A DNA stretch of 32,941 nucleotides from Chitinivibrionales bacterium (GCA_014728215.1 WJLZ01000072.1:1-32941); one strand, 5' to 3'; shown: positions 24,186-32,882, numbered from the stretch's first letter. Program-made: numbers and translations. The notes: a model not told the origin generated them from the letters alone.

Positions 24186-26285
24186 TTACTCCTTTGTTAT
24201 GATTATTCGCGCATCAACCACCGATGCGCCTTCACCCTCATATCCCACTTTTAATGGATTAATATCGATCTCTTCAATTTCAGGAAAATCCATGACTAGT
24301 TGAGACATACGAACGATATTGTCGATTATTGCGCTGATATCCACCGACGGTTTTCCGCGTACACCGGTCAGTAATTTATAGGTTTTTGTCCGCTGAATCA
24401 TCTGAAAAGCCTCTTCTCTGGTAACCGGCGCCAGACTGAAAGTCACATCCCTGAGCACTTCAACAAAGATACCACCCAGTCCGAACATAAGCATGGGACC
24501 GAACTGGGGGTCCTTATTCATACCCAGAATCACTTCCTGTCCTCCGGCGACCATTTTTTCCAGCAGCACCCCCCTGATTTCGGCGTCGGGCATCTTCCTG
24601 CCGATCCGCAGCATCATCAGCTCAAAGACGTCTTCGACATCCCCGCGGTCGTCAAGTCCGATCCGCACGCCGCCGACATCCGATTTGTGAAGAATATCGG
24701 GGCTGGATATTTTCATAGCCAGGGGATAGCCCAGCTGATCGGCAAGCCGTGTGGCTTCATCAACATCGGATGCAAGCATTCCCGGGGGCATGTCGAAATT
24801 GTAAGCCTTCATGATCGTCTTGGAATCGACCTCGCCGATCTCGTTCAATCCCCGGTTGCGATAGGCTTTGATAATTTTAATGACCGGATTCTTGTTGATC
24901 GCAAACCGCTCCACCACCCGCAGCGGACGGTTCTTGTAAGAATTGTAAAGAACCATCTCCCGCATCGCCCGGGCAGCGCGCTCGGGAATCGAATACTGAG
25001 GAATACGGTTTTCCTGAAGAATTTTGATCCCTTTACCGATCGTATCCCCGCCCATAAAACAGGCCATCACCGGTTTCCCGGCTTCGGCCGAAATCTCAAC
25101 CATTGCCCGGGCAGTAGCAACATCCTCGGTCATCTTCTGGGGCGTCAGAATAACTAAAAGACCATCCACCGCATCGCTCGCCAGAAGGATTTTCATGGCG
25201 TCCCGGTACCGCTTGCCGTCGGCATCACCCAGAATATCCACCGGATTATGGGGCGAACCTGCCGAGGGCATAATTTTCAGGAGTTTGTCTTTGGTTTCCC
25301 GGTCGAGGCGGGTAACCGTGAGGCCGGCCATTTCAAGAGCATCCGACATCATGATCCCGGGCCCGCCAGCATTGGTCAAAATAGCCATCCGGTCACCCTT
25401 TGGAAGAGGCTGGTAGGCAAAGGCGGAAGAAACATCAAAGAGATGTTCGATCGAATCCACCCGCACAACACCGGTGCGCTCGAATGCACAGGCATAAGCG
25501 GCATCTGCTCCGGCAAGACTTCCGGTATGGGACGACGCAGCCTTGGCGCCCGACTGGGTCCGCCCGGACTTCAGAATAATAATCGGTTTCTCCTTGCCCA
25601 CAACTTCGGCAACCCGCATGAATTTCTGGCCATGAGATATGTCCTCGAGATAGGCAGCGATAACTTTGGTGTTATTGTCCCTTTTCAGATTTTCAAGAAA
25701 ATCGACTTCATCAACACAGGCCTTGTTCCCGATCGATGCGATTATCGAAAAACCGATCCGATTGCGTGCTGCCCAGTCCTGAATAGCCGTGATAAGCGCT
25801 CCCGATTGGGACATGATCGCAATAGAACCCGGCTCCCCCGCCGCCTGCCCAAAGGATGCATTCATCTTTGTCCAGGGATTGATCAATCCAAGACAGTTGG
25901 GCCCTAAAACGGTCATCTTGTTGGACCGGGCGATCTGGGCGATCTCCTGCTGAAGACGCTTTCCCTTGTCGTCACTCTCGGCAAAACCGGCAGTTATGAT
26001 TATCAGCGATGAAATGCTTTTTTTCACACACTCCTGCATCACCGGAACAACACCATCGCGGGGAACCACAATAACCGCGCAATCTACATCACCATCAATA
26101 TCAAGCAACGATTTGTAGCATTTAATATCGAGGATACTCTCGGCTTTTGGATTCACCGGGTAAATATTTCCCGAAAATCCGTCGCTCACAAGATTTTTCA
26201 AAACCGAAAAGCCGACTTTTGATTCATTTGCCGATGCTCCTACCACGGCTACCGACTGGGGAGCGAACAGCTTTTTGAAACTCAT
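24186..26285 (-). CDS. Acetate/acyl-CoA synthetase (ADP-forming), fused alpha and beta subunits
   Basis: This enzyme family converts acyl-CoA, ADP and phosphate to acid, CoA and ATP, conserving energy in anaerobes. The 699-residue protein has the CoA-binding domain (LFAPQSVAVVGASANESKVG), two succinyl-CoA-synthetase-like domains with the phosphohistidine in SSHTGSLAG (His253 from the ATG), TNAGGPGIM, and a C-terminal ATP-grasp domain (about 480-699) with KISSPDILHKSDVGGV and EIDINPLKV. ATG (26285) follows GTG; AAGGAT lies upstream. Unlike the related protein acetyltransferase Pat/PatZ it has no C-terminal GNAT; that domain sits on the next gene. It is divergent from rex. Confidence 0.92.
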   Translation of the reverse strand: MSFKKLFAPQSVAVVGASANESKVGFSVLKNLVSDGFSGNIYPVNPKAESILDIKCYKSLLDIDGDVDCAVIVVPRDGVVPVMQECVKKSISSLIIITAGFAESDDKGKRLQQEIAQIARSNKMTVLGPNCLGLINPWTKMNASFGQAAGEPGSIAIMSQSGALITAIQDWAARNRIGFSIIASIGNKACVDEVDFLENLKRDNNTKVIAAYLEDISHGQKFMRVAEVVGKEKPIIILKSGRTQSGAKAASSHTGSLAGADAAYACAFERTGVVRVDSIEHLFDVSSAFAYQPLPKGDRMAILTNAGGPGIMMSDALEMAGLTVTRLDRETKDKLLKIMPSAGSPHNPVDILGDADGKRYRDAMKILLASDAVDGLLVILTPQKMTEDVATARAMVEISAEAGKPVMACFMGGDTIGKGIKILQENRIPQYSIPERAARAMREMVLYNSYKNRPLRVVERFAINKNPVIKIIKAYRNRGLNEIGEVDSKTIMKAYNFDMPPGMLASDVDEATRLADQLGYPLAMKISSPDILHKSDVGGVRIGLDDRGDVEDVFELMMLRIGRKMPDAEIRGVLLEKMVAGGQEVILGMNKDPQFGPMLMFGLGGIFVEVLRDVTFSLAPVTREEAFQMIQRTKTYKLLTGVRGKPSVDISAIIDNIVRMSQLVMDFPEIEEIDINPLKVGYEGEGASVVDARIIITKE

Positions 26286-26476
26286 CACACTATCCTTTAT
26301 TTTAAAACGGAGTATTTATATCCAATTTAGGACAAGAATGAAGCAATAATTCATGTCGTATCACATTGAGCATTAAATATAATTGCTGCGAACCATCCTT
26401 TTGCAGGTGCTTTTTATATATTTTTTGTTACCATATTTTTTGTTTCACCGGTGTCATAATAATTATTCTCAAGATT

Positions 26477-27127
26477 ATGTTCGATCAGAAAAGCAGCAGT
26501 AAAATCCGAAATTGCATTCTCCGCCTTTCACGATATAAAAACGCCCTCTATCGTCTGAAAAAGATCGGCTTTGTCAAAGTTTTTTCTGATAATATCGCCG
26601 ACGCCGCGGGTGAAACCGCAACCCAGGTCCGAAAGGATTTCTCGCTTTTCGGAATCATGGGAAGTAAACGGGGAGGATATCAAACCGATGACCTCACCGA
26701 AAAGCTGAATACGATCCTGGGAAAAAACGGCAACCAGAAGGTTATTATTATCGGCATCGGTCGGATCGGACGGGCCCTCATGGAATATGGGGCCTTTAAA
26801 AAGAGCGGTATCGACGTCGTCGCCGGATTCGATATCAATCCGCGAAAAATCACCGCCGAAGCTCCGGTTCCGATCTACCCCCTCAACGAACTGGAAACTT
26901 TTATCAGAAAAAACGACATCAGGATCGGAATCATCGCGGTGCCCTATAACGCCGCCCGCCAGGCTTTTGACATGATGATCGGTGCGGGAATCAAGGGCAT
27001 TCTTAATTTCGCACCGATCCATTTCAAGGGCCCATCGGGCATCGTGGTCACTAATGTGAATCTTGAAGTCGAACTCGAAAATCTGATCTACTTTGTGAAT
27101 GCCGAAGAACGGGCCGGTGACCTGTAA
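26477..27127 (+). CDS. rex: Redox-sensing transcriptional repressor
   Basis: Rex senses the NADH/NAD+ ratio and represses fermentation and hydrogenase genes until NADH rises. The 216-residue protein has an N-terminal winged helix (RNCILRLSRYKNALYRLKKIG, then ETATQVRKDFSLFGIMGSKRGGY) and a Rossmann fold with GIGRIG (93-98) in VIIIGIGRIGRALMEY. It ends with a helix (ELENLIYFVNAEER) that would swap between subunits. The ATG at 26477 fits the family start; an open frame 37 codons longer is hydrophobic and cysteine-rich, and is unlikely. It lies 250 bases upstream of the hox operon and is divergent from the acyl-CoA synthetase gene, both plausible targets. Confidence 0.93.
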   Translation: MFDQKSSSKIRNCILRLSRYKNALYRLKKIGFVKVFSDNIADAAGETATQVRKDFSLFGIMGSKRGGYQTDDLTEKLNTILGKNGNQKVIIIGIGRIGRALMEYGAFKKSGIDVVAGFDINPRKITAEAPVPIYPLNELETFIRKNDIRIGIIAVPYNAARQAFDMMIGAGIKGILNFAPIHFKGPSGIVVTNVNLEVELENLIYFVNAEERAGDL

Positions 27128-27284
27128 GCTGCTTTGCCATATCTCTTTATAAAACAATCAATTACAACTATTTTTACCATAAATTCGCTCCCCTTTCCAG
27201 CACTCTGGAAAGCAGCCGTAAACAGACGAGCCGCAGATATTGCGTTGCTTATTATTCAAAAATGCATAAATTATGCTCCTTTTA

Positions 27285-27313
27285 TGTTCCTTTATGGAAC
27301 AATAAATTATATT
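27285..27313 (+). promoter_or_regulatory. Palindromic operator candidate and -10 box upstream of hox
   Basis: TGTTCC (27285-27290), five bases and GGAACA (27296-27301) form a perfect 6-bp palindrome. A -10-like TATATT (27308-27313) follows with the left arm exactly at -35 spacing (17 bases), though the arm is a poor -35 box. A repressor or activator could act here. It does not look like the Rex consensus (TTGTGA-type half-sites). The leader to the hoxF ATG would be about 60 bases. Confidence 0.4.
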
Positions 27314-27381
27314 ATAGAGGTTTAGGTCGGGTTATATATTAACTGTAATTATACAACATATAACAAAAGGTGTTTTCGCAT

Positions 27382-29172
27382 ATGGCAGACATTTCCGCAA
27401 TTGTCAAAAAACACAACAGCGATCCATCACGCCTTATGGATATCCTTATTGATATTCGTATGGAAGACGGTTCGATTTTCAATGATGCTATTGATGCATT
27501 ATCCCGGGAATTGGGAATATCAAAGGTTGATATTCAGCAGACAGTCTCTTTTTATCATTTTTTCTCAACCGAACCGGTGGGCAAATATGCAATTTACCTG
27601 AACGACAGTGCGGTTGCAACGATGAAAGGGCGCGAGCAGGTTGCCGCGGCCTTTGAAAAGGCCGCCGGTTGTTCTTTTGGAGAAGTTACCTCCGACGGTC
27701 TGATTGGTCTTCATACCACCGCTGATATCGGGATGAACGATCAGGAGCCCGCAGCATTGATCAACGGTGTTCCGTTCACCAATCTGACGCCCGAAAAGGC
27801 GGAGAGTATTGTTGCCGGCTTTAAGGCCGGAAAATCGATCCAGGACCTGGTTACCGACTATGGTGATGGCGCCAACGCATCGGACCTTGTCAAATCGATG
27901 GTCAACAACAATATCCGGAAGGGCGGTCCGGTGGTGTTTGCCGATTTCGAGCAGGGAAGTGCAGTGAAACAAGTGGTAAGTATAAGTCCCGAAGAAGTTA
28001 TCAAGGAAGTGAAAGAATCCAATCTCCGCGGCCGCGGAGGCGCTGGTTTTCCCGCAGGAATGAAATGGGAATTCTGCCGTAAGGCCCAGGGTGATGCACA
28101 CTATATTATATGTAACGCCGATGAAGGTGAGCCGGGAACATTCAAGGACCGGGTCATTCTCACCGAACGCCCGCAGCTTATGATTGAAGGTATGATTACC
28201 GGCGCGTACGCGGTGGGTGCGCAGGAAGGCATCATTTATCTCAGAGCCGAATACATGTATCTCAAGAATTATCTCGAATCCATTCTCGACGATTACCGTT
28301 CAAAAAACCTTCTGGGCAAATCCATTGCCGGCAAGGACGGGTTCGATTTTGACATCCGGATTCAGTTTGGCGCCGGCGCCTATGTATGTGGTGAAGAATC
28401 TGCGCTGATCGAATCTGCCGAGGGCAAACGGGGCGAACCCCGGAACCGTCCTCCCTTCCCGGTAACCCAGGGATATCTCAATCAGCCGACTGCGGTAAAT
28501 AATGTTGAAACATTTTGCGCTGCAGCACGAATTGTGGTGAAGGGTGGTGAGTGGTACCGTAAACTGGGGACCGATCGGTCGTCGGGTACCAAGGTGCTCA
28601 GCATTTCAGGCGATTGCGAACAGCCGGGTATCTACGAAGTCGAATGGGGTTTGAGTGTTAAAGAGATGCTCGATCTTTGCGGAGTAAAGGATACCAAGGC
28701 GGTCCAGGTCGGCGGTCCTTCGGGAACGCTGGTACCGGCTGCGGAATTCGACCGTAAAATCGATTTTACCGATCTTCCCACCGGTGGATCGATCATCGTG
28801 ATCGACAAGAGCCGGAATGTACTGGATATCGCCCGGAATTTCATCGATTTCTTTGCCGAAGAATCATGCGGTTCATGCGTCCCCTGCCGTTCGGGAACGT
28901 CACTGCTCAAAAGCAAATTTCAGAAAATTATGGATGGCCATGGTGTGGAAGCCGATCTCGATGAAATCCTTTCTATCGGTTCGGTCATGAAAACATCCAG
29001 CCGCTGCGGTCTCGGACAAACAGCCTCCAATCCGGTTGTCAATCTGGTGACCAATTTCCGGAGTGAATTCGATTCAGTCTTGAAAAAAGATACCGACTAC
29101 GATACAGGATTTGATTTGGCGTCGGCTGTTGCCGATTCATGTGACTATTCCGGAAGAACTCCCAATCTTTAA
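27382..29172 (+). CDS. hoxF: NAD-linked [NiFe] hydrogenase diaphorase subunit HoxF (NuoE-NuoF fusion)
   Basis: HoxF carries the FMN and NAD(H) site of bidirectional hydrogenase. The N-terminal ~150 residues match NuoE (VDIQQTVSFYHFFSTEP) but have none of its four [2Fe-2S] cysteines: the places hold IYLNDSAVA and TTADIGMND. The NuoF part has GRGGAGFPAGMKWEF, CNADEGEPGTFKDR and GAGAYVCGEESALIES for FMN/NAD, and the [4Fe-4S] ligands Cys496, 499 and 502 (CGSCVPCR) plus Cys542 (CGLGQ). The 596-residue length is close to the ~600-residue Ralstonia-type HoxF. The ATG at 27382 has AAAAGG 11 bases upstream; a GTG at 27370 is a weaker alternative. It is the first gene of hoxFUYHW. Confidence 0.93.
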   Translation: MADISAIVKKHNSDPSRLMDILIDIRMEDGSIFNDAIDALSRELGISKVDIQQTVSFYHFFSTEPVGKYAIYLNDSAVATMKGREQVAAAFEKAAGCSFGEVTSDGLIGLHTTADIGMNDQEPAALINGVPFTNLTPEKAESIVAGFKAGKSIQDLVTDYGDGANASDLVKSMVNNNIRKGGPVVFADFEQGSAVKQVVSISPEEVIKEVKESNLRGRGGAGFPAGMKWEFCRKAQGDAHYIICNADEGEPGTFKDRVILTERPQLMIEGMITGAYAVGAQEGIIYLRAEYMYLKNYLESILDDYRSKNLLGKSIAGKDGFDFDIRIQFGAGAYVCGEESALIESAEGKRGEPRNRPPFPVTQGYLNQPTAVNNVETFCAAARIVVKGGEWYRKLGTDRSSGTKVLSISGDCEQPGIYEVEWGLSVKEMLDLCGVKDTKAVQVGGPSGTLVPAAEFDRKIDFTDLPTGGSIIVIDKSRNVLDIARNFIDFFAEESCGSCVPCRSGTSLLKSKFQKIMDGHGVEADLDEILSIGSVMKTSSRCGLGQTASNPVVNLVTNFRSEFDSVLKKDTDYDTGFDLASAVADSCDYSGRTPNL

Positions 29173-29187
29173 AAAAGAGGTAATACA

Positions 29188-29898
29188 ATGAGCGATACAC
29201 TTACATTTACAATCGACGGAAAAGAGTGCACGGCCCGTCCGGGGCAGAATATTGTCGACGCCGCGAAGGAAAACGGCGTCTATATCCCGATACTTTGCCA
29301 CTTTGAAGGGCTGACTCCTGCAGGGACCTGCCGTATCTGTACGGTCAAGGTCAACGGTAAATGCATGGCGGCTTGTACCACCGAAGTAGCCGAGGGCATG
29401 GCCGTTGAAAACGAAACACCGGAAATCAACGACATGCGGAAAGTAATCCTCGAGATGTTGCTTGTTGAAGGTAATCATTTCTGTCCTGCATGCGAAAAGA
29501 GCGGTGACTGCGAACTCCAGGCCATGGCTTACCGGTATAAAATCATGGCCCCCCGGTTCAAGTTTACCTTCAAACCCCGGAAACTCGATGCATCCAATTC
29601 CAAGCTCATCCTCGAACGGAACCGCTGTATCTTCTGTAAACGCTGTATCCGCGGCGTGCTTACCGAAGACGGCAAGCATGTGTTTGCGTTCACCAAGCGG
29701 GGCTCGGAAATCGATATCAATATCGACAAAGAACTCGCCGCCAAGATCACCGATGAGATGGCGCAGGAAGCAATGGACATGTGTCCGGTGGGATCGATAA
29801 TCAGAAAAGAACAGGGTTTTGCAAAGCCTATCGGCGCCCGTAAATACGACAGCAAGCCGATTGGAAGTGACGTTGAATCCAAGGCAGTTAATAAATAA
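29188..29898 (+). CDS. hoxU: NAD-linked [NiFe] hydrogenase diaphorase subunit HoxU
   Basis: HoxU is an iron-sulfur relay related to the NuoG N-terminus. It has a [2Fe-2S] site (Cys37, 48, 51, 63), a His-Cys3 [4Fe-4S] site in NHFCPACEKSGDC (His97, Cys99, 102, 108) and a ferredoxin-like site (Cys147, 150, 153 and 199 in MCPVGS). These carry electrons between HoxF and HoxY. The length, 236 residues, is typical. It starts 15 bases after hoxF with AAGAGG seven bases before the ATG. The soluble complex acts in the cytoplasm. Confidence 0.93.
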   Translation: MSDTLTFTIDGKECTARPGQNIVDAAKENGVYIPILCHFEGLTPAGTCRICTVKVNGKCMAACTTEVAEGMAVENETPEINDMRKVILEMLLVEGNHFCPACEKSGDCELQAMAYRYKIMAPRFKFTFKPRKLDASNSKLILERNRCIFCKRCIRGVLTEDGKHVFAFTKRGSEIDINIDKELAAKITDEMAQEAMDMCPVGSIIRKEQGFAKPIGARKYDSKPIGSDVESKAVNK

Positions 29899-29910
29899 TG
29901 GAGGAAATTC

Positions 29911-30450
29911 ATGAGTAAACCTATCGTTGCAACGACATCATTAGCAGGTTGTTTCGGGTGCCACATGTCGATACTCGATATTGACGAACGTATCCTTGAC
30001 CTTATCGAACTGGTCGAGTTCAATAAATCACCAATCGATGACATAAAAACATTTACCAAACAGTGTGACATCGGCCTCATCGAGGGCGGATGCTGCAACA
30101 GCGAAAACGTGCATGTTCTTCGCGATTTCCGCAAGAACTGCAATATTCTCATCGCAGTGGGCGAATGCGCACTCATGGGCGGCCTTCCCGCAATGAGAAA
30201 CGGCATTCCCGTCAAGGAGTGTCTTGAGGAAGCCTATCTCAATTCACCGACTGTGGATGACAAGATCATTCCCAACGACAGCGAACTTCCCATGATCCTC
30301 GACCGGGTTTATCCCTGTCAGGACATCGTGAAGATCGATTATTATCTTCCGGGCTGTCCGCCCCGTGCGGATCTGATCTGGAATGCGCTCGTTGCCCTGA
30401 TCAAGGGTGAAGAGATGGTATTGCCCTATGAAGTTGTTAAATTCGATTAA
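29911..30450 (+). CDS. hoxY: [NiFe] hydrogenase small subunit HoxY
   Basis: The 179-residue small subunit carries the proximal [4Fe-4S] cluster next to the Ni-Fe site. Ligand-type motifs are CFGCHMSILDID (Cys14, Cys17), EGGCCNSE, VGECALMGG (Cys86) and LPGCPPR (Cys149). It lacks a twin-arginine signal and the C-terminal extra-cluster domain of uptake hydrogenases, as expected for a cytoplasmic group 3 enzyme. GGAGG lies six bases before the ATG, and the gap from hoxU is 12 bases. Confidence 0.93.
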   Translation: MSKPIVATTSLAGCFGCHMSILDIDERILDLIELVEFNKSPIDDIKTFTKQCDIGLIEGGCCNSENVHVLRDFRKNCNILIAVGECALMGGLPAMRNGIPVKECLEEAYLNSPTVDDKIIPNDSELPMILDRVYPCQDIVKIDYYLPGCPPRADLIWNALVALIKGEEMVLPYEVVKFD

Positions 30451-30469
30451 CCCATAAAGCGAGGCAAAC

Positions 30470-31924
30470 ATGGCAAAGAAAATTACAATAGAACCCGTCA
30501 CCCGGGTCGAAGGTCACGGTAAGGTGACAATTCACCTTGATGACAACAACAAGGTTTCTCAAAGCCGGCTTCATATCGTAGAATTCCGGGGCTTTGAGCG
30601 GTTTGTGCAGGGGCGGCCCTACTGGGAAGCTCCCGTGCTGGTTCAGCGGCTCTGCGGCATCTGCCCGGTCAGCCATCATCTTGCAGCAGCCAAGGCAATG
30701 GATGTTTTAGTTGGCGCAGGCACCGGTGACGGTCTCACGGCCACCGGTGAAAAAATGCGACGACTCATGCACTATGGTCAGACATTCCAGTCGCATGCAC
30801 TCCATTTCTTCCACCTGGTCTCCCCCGACCTGCTTTTCGGTATTGACGGCGACCCGGCACTCAGAAATGTCATCGGCGTTGCGCTCAAGCACAAAGAGCT
30901 TGCGGTCCAGGGCGTCATGATGCGGAAGTATGGTCAGGAAGTCATCCTCCGGACCGCGGGGAAAAAGATTCACGGCACCGGCGCTATCCCCGGCGGGATC
31001 AATAAGAATCTTTCGATTGCAGAACGCGACGAACTGATCAATGGTTTCGGCGCAATGCCGGGTATCGAGAAGATGGTCGAGTGGTCGCAGGGCGCGCTCG
31101 CCTTTTTCAAAGATTTCCACAAGAAAAACAAAGCGATTATCGACGACTACGCAGAATTCCCGTCAAGCCACCTCAGCCTGGTTCGCAAAGACGGCGCGCT
31201 GGATCTGTATCACGGTGTTTTACGAGCGGTCGACGCCGAGGGCAAAAAGATCCTCGATGATATCGATTACCAGGACTATCTCGACTATATCGGTGAAGAA
31301 GTCCGGTCGTGGAGTTACATGAAATTCCCCTATCTCAAGTCGCTGGGCAAAACCAACGGCTGGTATCGTGTTGGCCCGCTCGCCCGTCTCAACACCTGTG
31401 ATTTCATCGATACACCGATGGCACAGAAAGAGTTCGAAGCGTTTAAGGCCTATACCAACGGTAAACCGTCCAACAGGTCGATGCACATGCACTGGGCACG
31501 GCTCATCGAAACACTCCATGCCGCCGAAAAGATCAAGGACCTGCTCAACGATCCCGATCTCCAGAGTGACAACCTTGTTACCAAGGGAGAAAAGGCCTAT
31601 CGCGGCGTCGGTCTCCTTGAAGCTCCGCGGGGGACCCTGTTCCATGAGTACCGGACCAACGAAGACGATCTCATTACCATGTGTAACCTGATCGTGTCTA
31701 CAACCCACAACAACGAGCCCATGAACCGGGCAGTCAACTGGGTCGCGACAAATACCATCGATGGCAAGGCCGAAGTGACCGAAGGCATGCTCAACGGTGT
31801 TGAGGTTGCAATCCGGGCCTACGACCCCTGCCTGAGTTGCGCGACTCACGCGATCGGTAAAATGCCCCTCGAGGTCAGCATCTACGATTCCAATAACAGT
31901 TGTATCTCTTCGAAAAGAAAGTAG
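30470..31924 (+). CDS. hoxH: [NiFe] hydrogenase large subunit HoxH
   Basis: HoxH holds the Ni-Fe(CN)2CO active site. Both ligand pairs are intact: L1 RLCGICPVSHH (Cys62, Cys65) and L2 DPCLSCATH (Cys454, Cys457). The C-terminal 24 residues after His460 (starting AIGKMPLEVS) are the peptide removed by a maturation protease, which follows as the next gene. The 484-residue length and DPCLSCATHAIGKMPLEV ending fit group 3d bidirectional NAD-linked hydrogenases. GCGAGG precedes the ATG. No hyp maturation genes are in the window, so these must be elsewhere. Confidence 0.95.
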   Translation: MAKKITIEPVTRVEGHGKVTIHLDDNNKVSQSRLHIVEFRGFERFVQGRPYWEAPVLVQRLCGICPVSHHLAAAKAMDVLVGAGTGDGLTATGEKMRRLMHYGQTFQSHALHFFHLVSPDLLFGIDGDPALRNVIGVALKHKELAVQGVMMRKYGQEVILRTAGKKIHGTGAIPGGINKNLSIAERDELINGFGAMPGIEKMVEWSQGALAFFKDFHKKNKAIIDDYAEFPSSHLSLVRKDGALDLYHGVLRAVDAEGKKILDDIDYQDYLDYIGEEVRSWSYMKFPYLKSLGKTNGWYRVGPLARLNTCDFIDTPMAQKEFEAFKAYTNGKPSNRSMHMHWARLIETLHAAEKIKDLLNDPDLQSDNLVTKGEKAYRGVGLLEAPRGTLFHEYRTNEDDLITMCNLIVSTTHNNEPMNRAVNWVATNTIDGKAEVTEGMLNGVEVAIRAYDPCLSCATHAIGKMPLEVSIYDSNNSCISSKRK

Positions 31925-31941
31925 TAAGACCTCAGAAAGCT

Positions 31942-32409
31942 ATGGCGAAAATACTCGTTTATGGATATGGAAACCCAGGCCGTTCCGATGACGGCCTGGG
32001 TGTTTTATTGGCGGAACGGATCGAAAAAGAAAGCCTTCCCGGTATAACGGTCGAAACCAATTACCAGCTCAATGCCGAAGATGCTCTCGAAATCTCACAG
32101 TACGATGCCGTGATTTTTGCCGACGCCTCCGAAAACGATATCGAGCCGTTCCGTTTCACCAAACTGCAACCCGAATATGAAGTCTCGTTCTCGACCCATG
32201 CCATGTCCCCCGGCTCGGTGCTCAAACTCTGCCACGAACTTTACCGGAGCGATCTTCCGGCATTTCTGCTCGAAATGAAAGGCTATGACTGGGCCATGGC
32301 CGAAGGCTTGAGTGAGAAGGCTGAAGAAAACCTGCAGAAAGCCTTCGCGTTTGCCCTGAAACGTTTAAAAGAAGGTTCTTTAGAGAGCCTGATTACAGCG
32401 GCGGGATAG
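31942..32409 (+). CDS. hoxW: Hydrogenase maturation endopeptidase HoxW
   Basis: This family cleaves the C-terminal peptide of the large subunit after nickel insertion. It has GYGNPGRSDDGLG (residues 7-19, with the nickel-sensing Asp), a second acidic residue in VIFADAS and the metal-binding His in FSTHAMSPGSVL. The 155-residue length is normal. The ATG at 31942 is 17 bases after the hoxH stop and begins MAKILVYGYGNPG; an open frame 14 codons longer overlaps hoxH and is not needed. It presumably processes the HoxH next to it. Confidence 0.92.
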   Translation: MAKILVYGYGNPGRSDDGLGVLLAERIEKESLPGITVETNYQLNAEDALEISQYDAVIFADASENDIEPFRFTKLQPEYEVSFSTHAMSPGSVLKLCHELYRSDLPAFLLEMKGYDWAMAEGLSEKAEENLQKAFAFALKRLKEGSLESLITAAG

Positions 32410-32494
32410 AACAAGCTCGGGGATTTGCCTTAAAAGCCGGATAAAAAGCTGTTTACAGCGGGAGTCCCACTCCCCCCACCCCGGGCAACTTTCT

Positions 32495-32520
32495 TTCGGC
32501 AAAGGCACATGCCGGATTTT
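32495..32520 (+). terminator. Candidate intrinsic terminator of the hox operon
   Basis: A stem of about seven pairs (TTCGGCA with TGCCGGA, one wobble) around an 8-base loop is followed by TTTT. It starts 86 bases after the hoxW stop. The T-run is short, so strength is uncertain. Confidence 0.35.
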
Positions 32521-32571
32521 CAGGCCCTTTAGATTAGAACCGGTATGTCTGTAGAATCTTTTTGTATGAGG

Positions 32572-32591
32572 AAAGGGACTGCCGTCCCTTT
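32572..32591. repeat. Perfect 8-bp hairpin
   Basis: AAAGGGAC (32572-32579), loop TGCC and GTCCCTTT (32584-32591) pair perfectly. It is the first of two stable hairpins 30 bases apart downstream of hoxW. Confidence 0.55.
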
Positions 32592-32621
32592 ACAACCCAC
32601 GTTGAAAATGCTTATCGGTAG

Positions 32622-32644
32622 CTATGCATCCCGGGGATGCATAG
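32622..32644. repeat. Perfect 11-bp palindrome around one base
   Basis: CTATGCATCCC (32622-32632), a single G and GGGATGCATAG (32634-32644) are exact reverse complements. It may be a protein-binding palindrome or a hairpin in RNA. Confidence 0.55.
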
Positions 32645-32696
32645 ATAGGACGATGCAGTTTCTATATGCCGCAGCTCAATCGACATCGCAAAACAT

Positions 32697-32714
32697 AACG
32701 CTGATTACGCTGAT
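32697..32714. repeat. AACGCTGATTACGCTGAT motif, related to 16438-16457
   Basis: The 18-base motif is itself a tandem of ACGCTGATT units. On the opposite strand at 16438-16457 the same pattern occurs with G in place of T at two positions. Both copies are intergenic. Confidence 0.4.
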
Positions 32715-32882
32715 CAAGCCGATATTCGCCGACCGGTAAGTAATAAATGGTACCTGTTCAAAATTAAGTTCCATACTACTCCATCGATCCAATAGTCCAT
32801 CGATAATCAGCCCCATTAGCGCCATCGGCGTTCCATACTTATGTAATTCGGCAAATAATTTATTACATTATGAGAATTCAGT

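Noticed and set aside
25248-25907. Plus-strand open frame of 219 codons
   Set aside because: Antisense to the ADP-forming acyl-CoA synthetase; composition reflects codon bias of the real gene.
27345-27366. Possible Rex operator around ATACAACATATAACAA
   Set aside because: Only one half-site resembles TTGTTA; the reverse complement does not match well enough to call a palindrome.
32545-32739. Short plus-strand open frame of 64 codons
   Set aside because: It runs through two hairpins, has no Shine-Dalgarno and no protein-like pattern.
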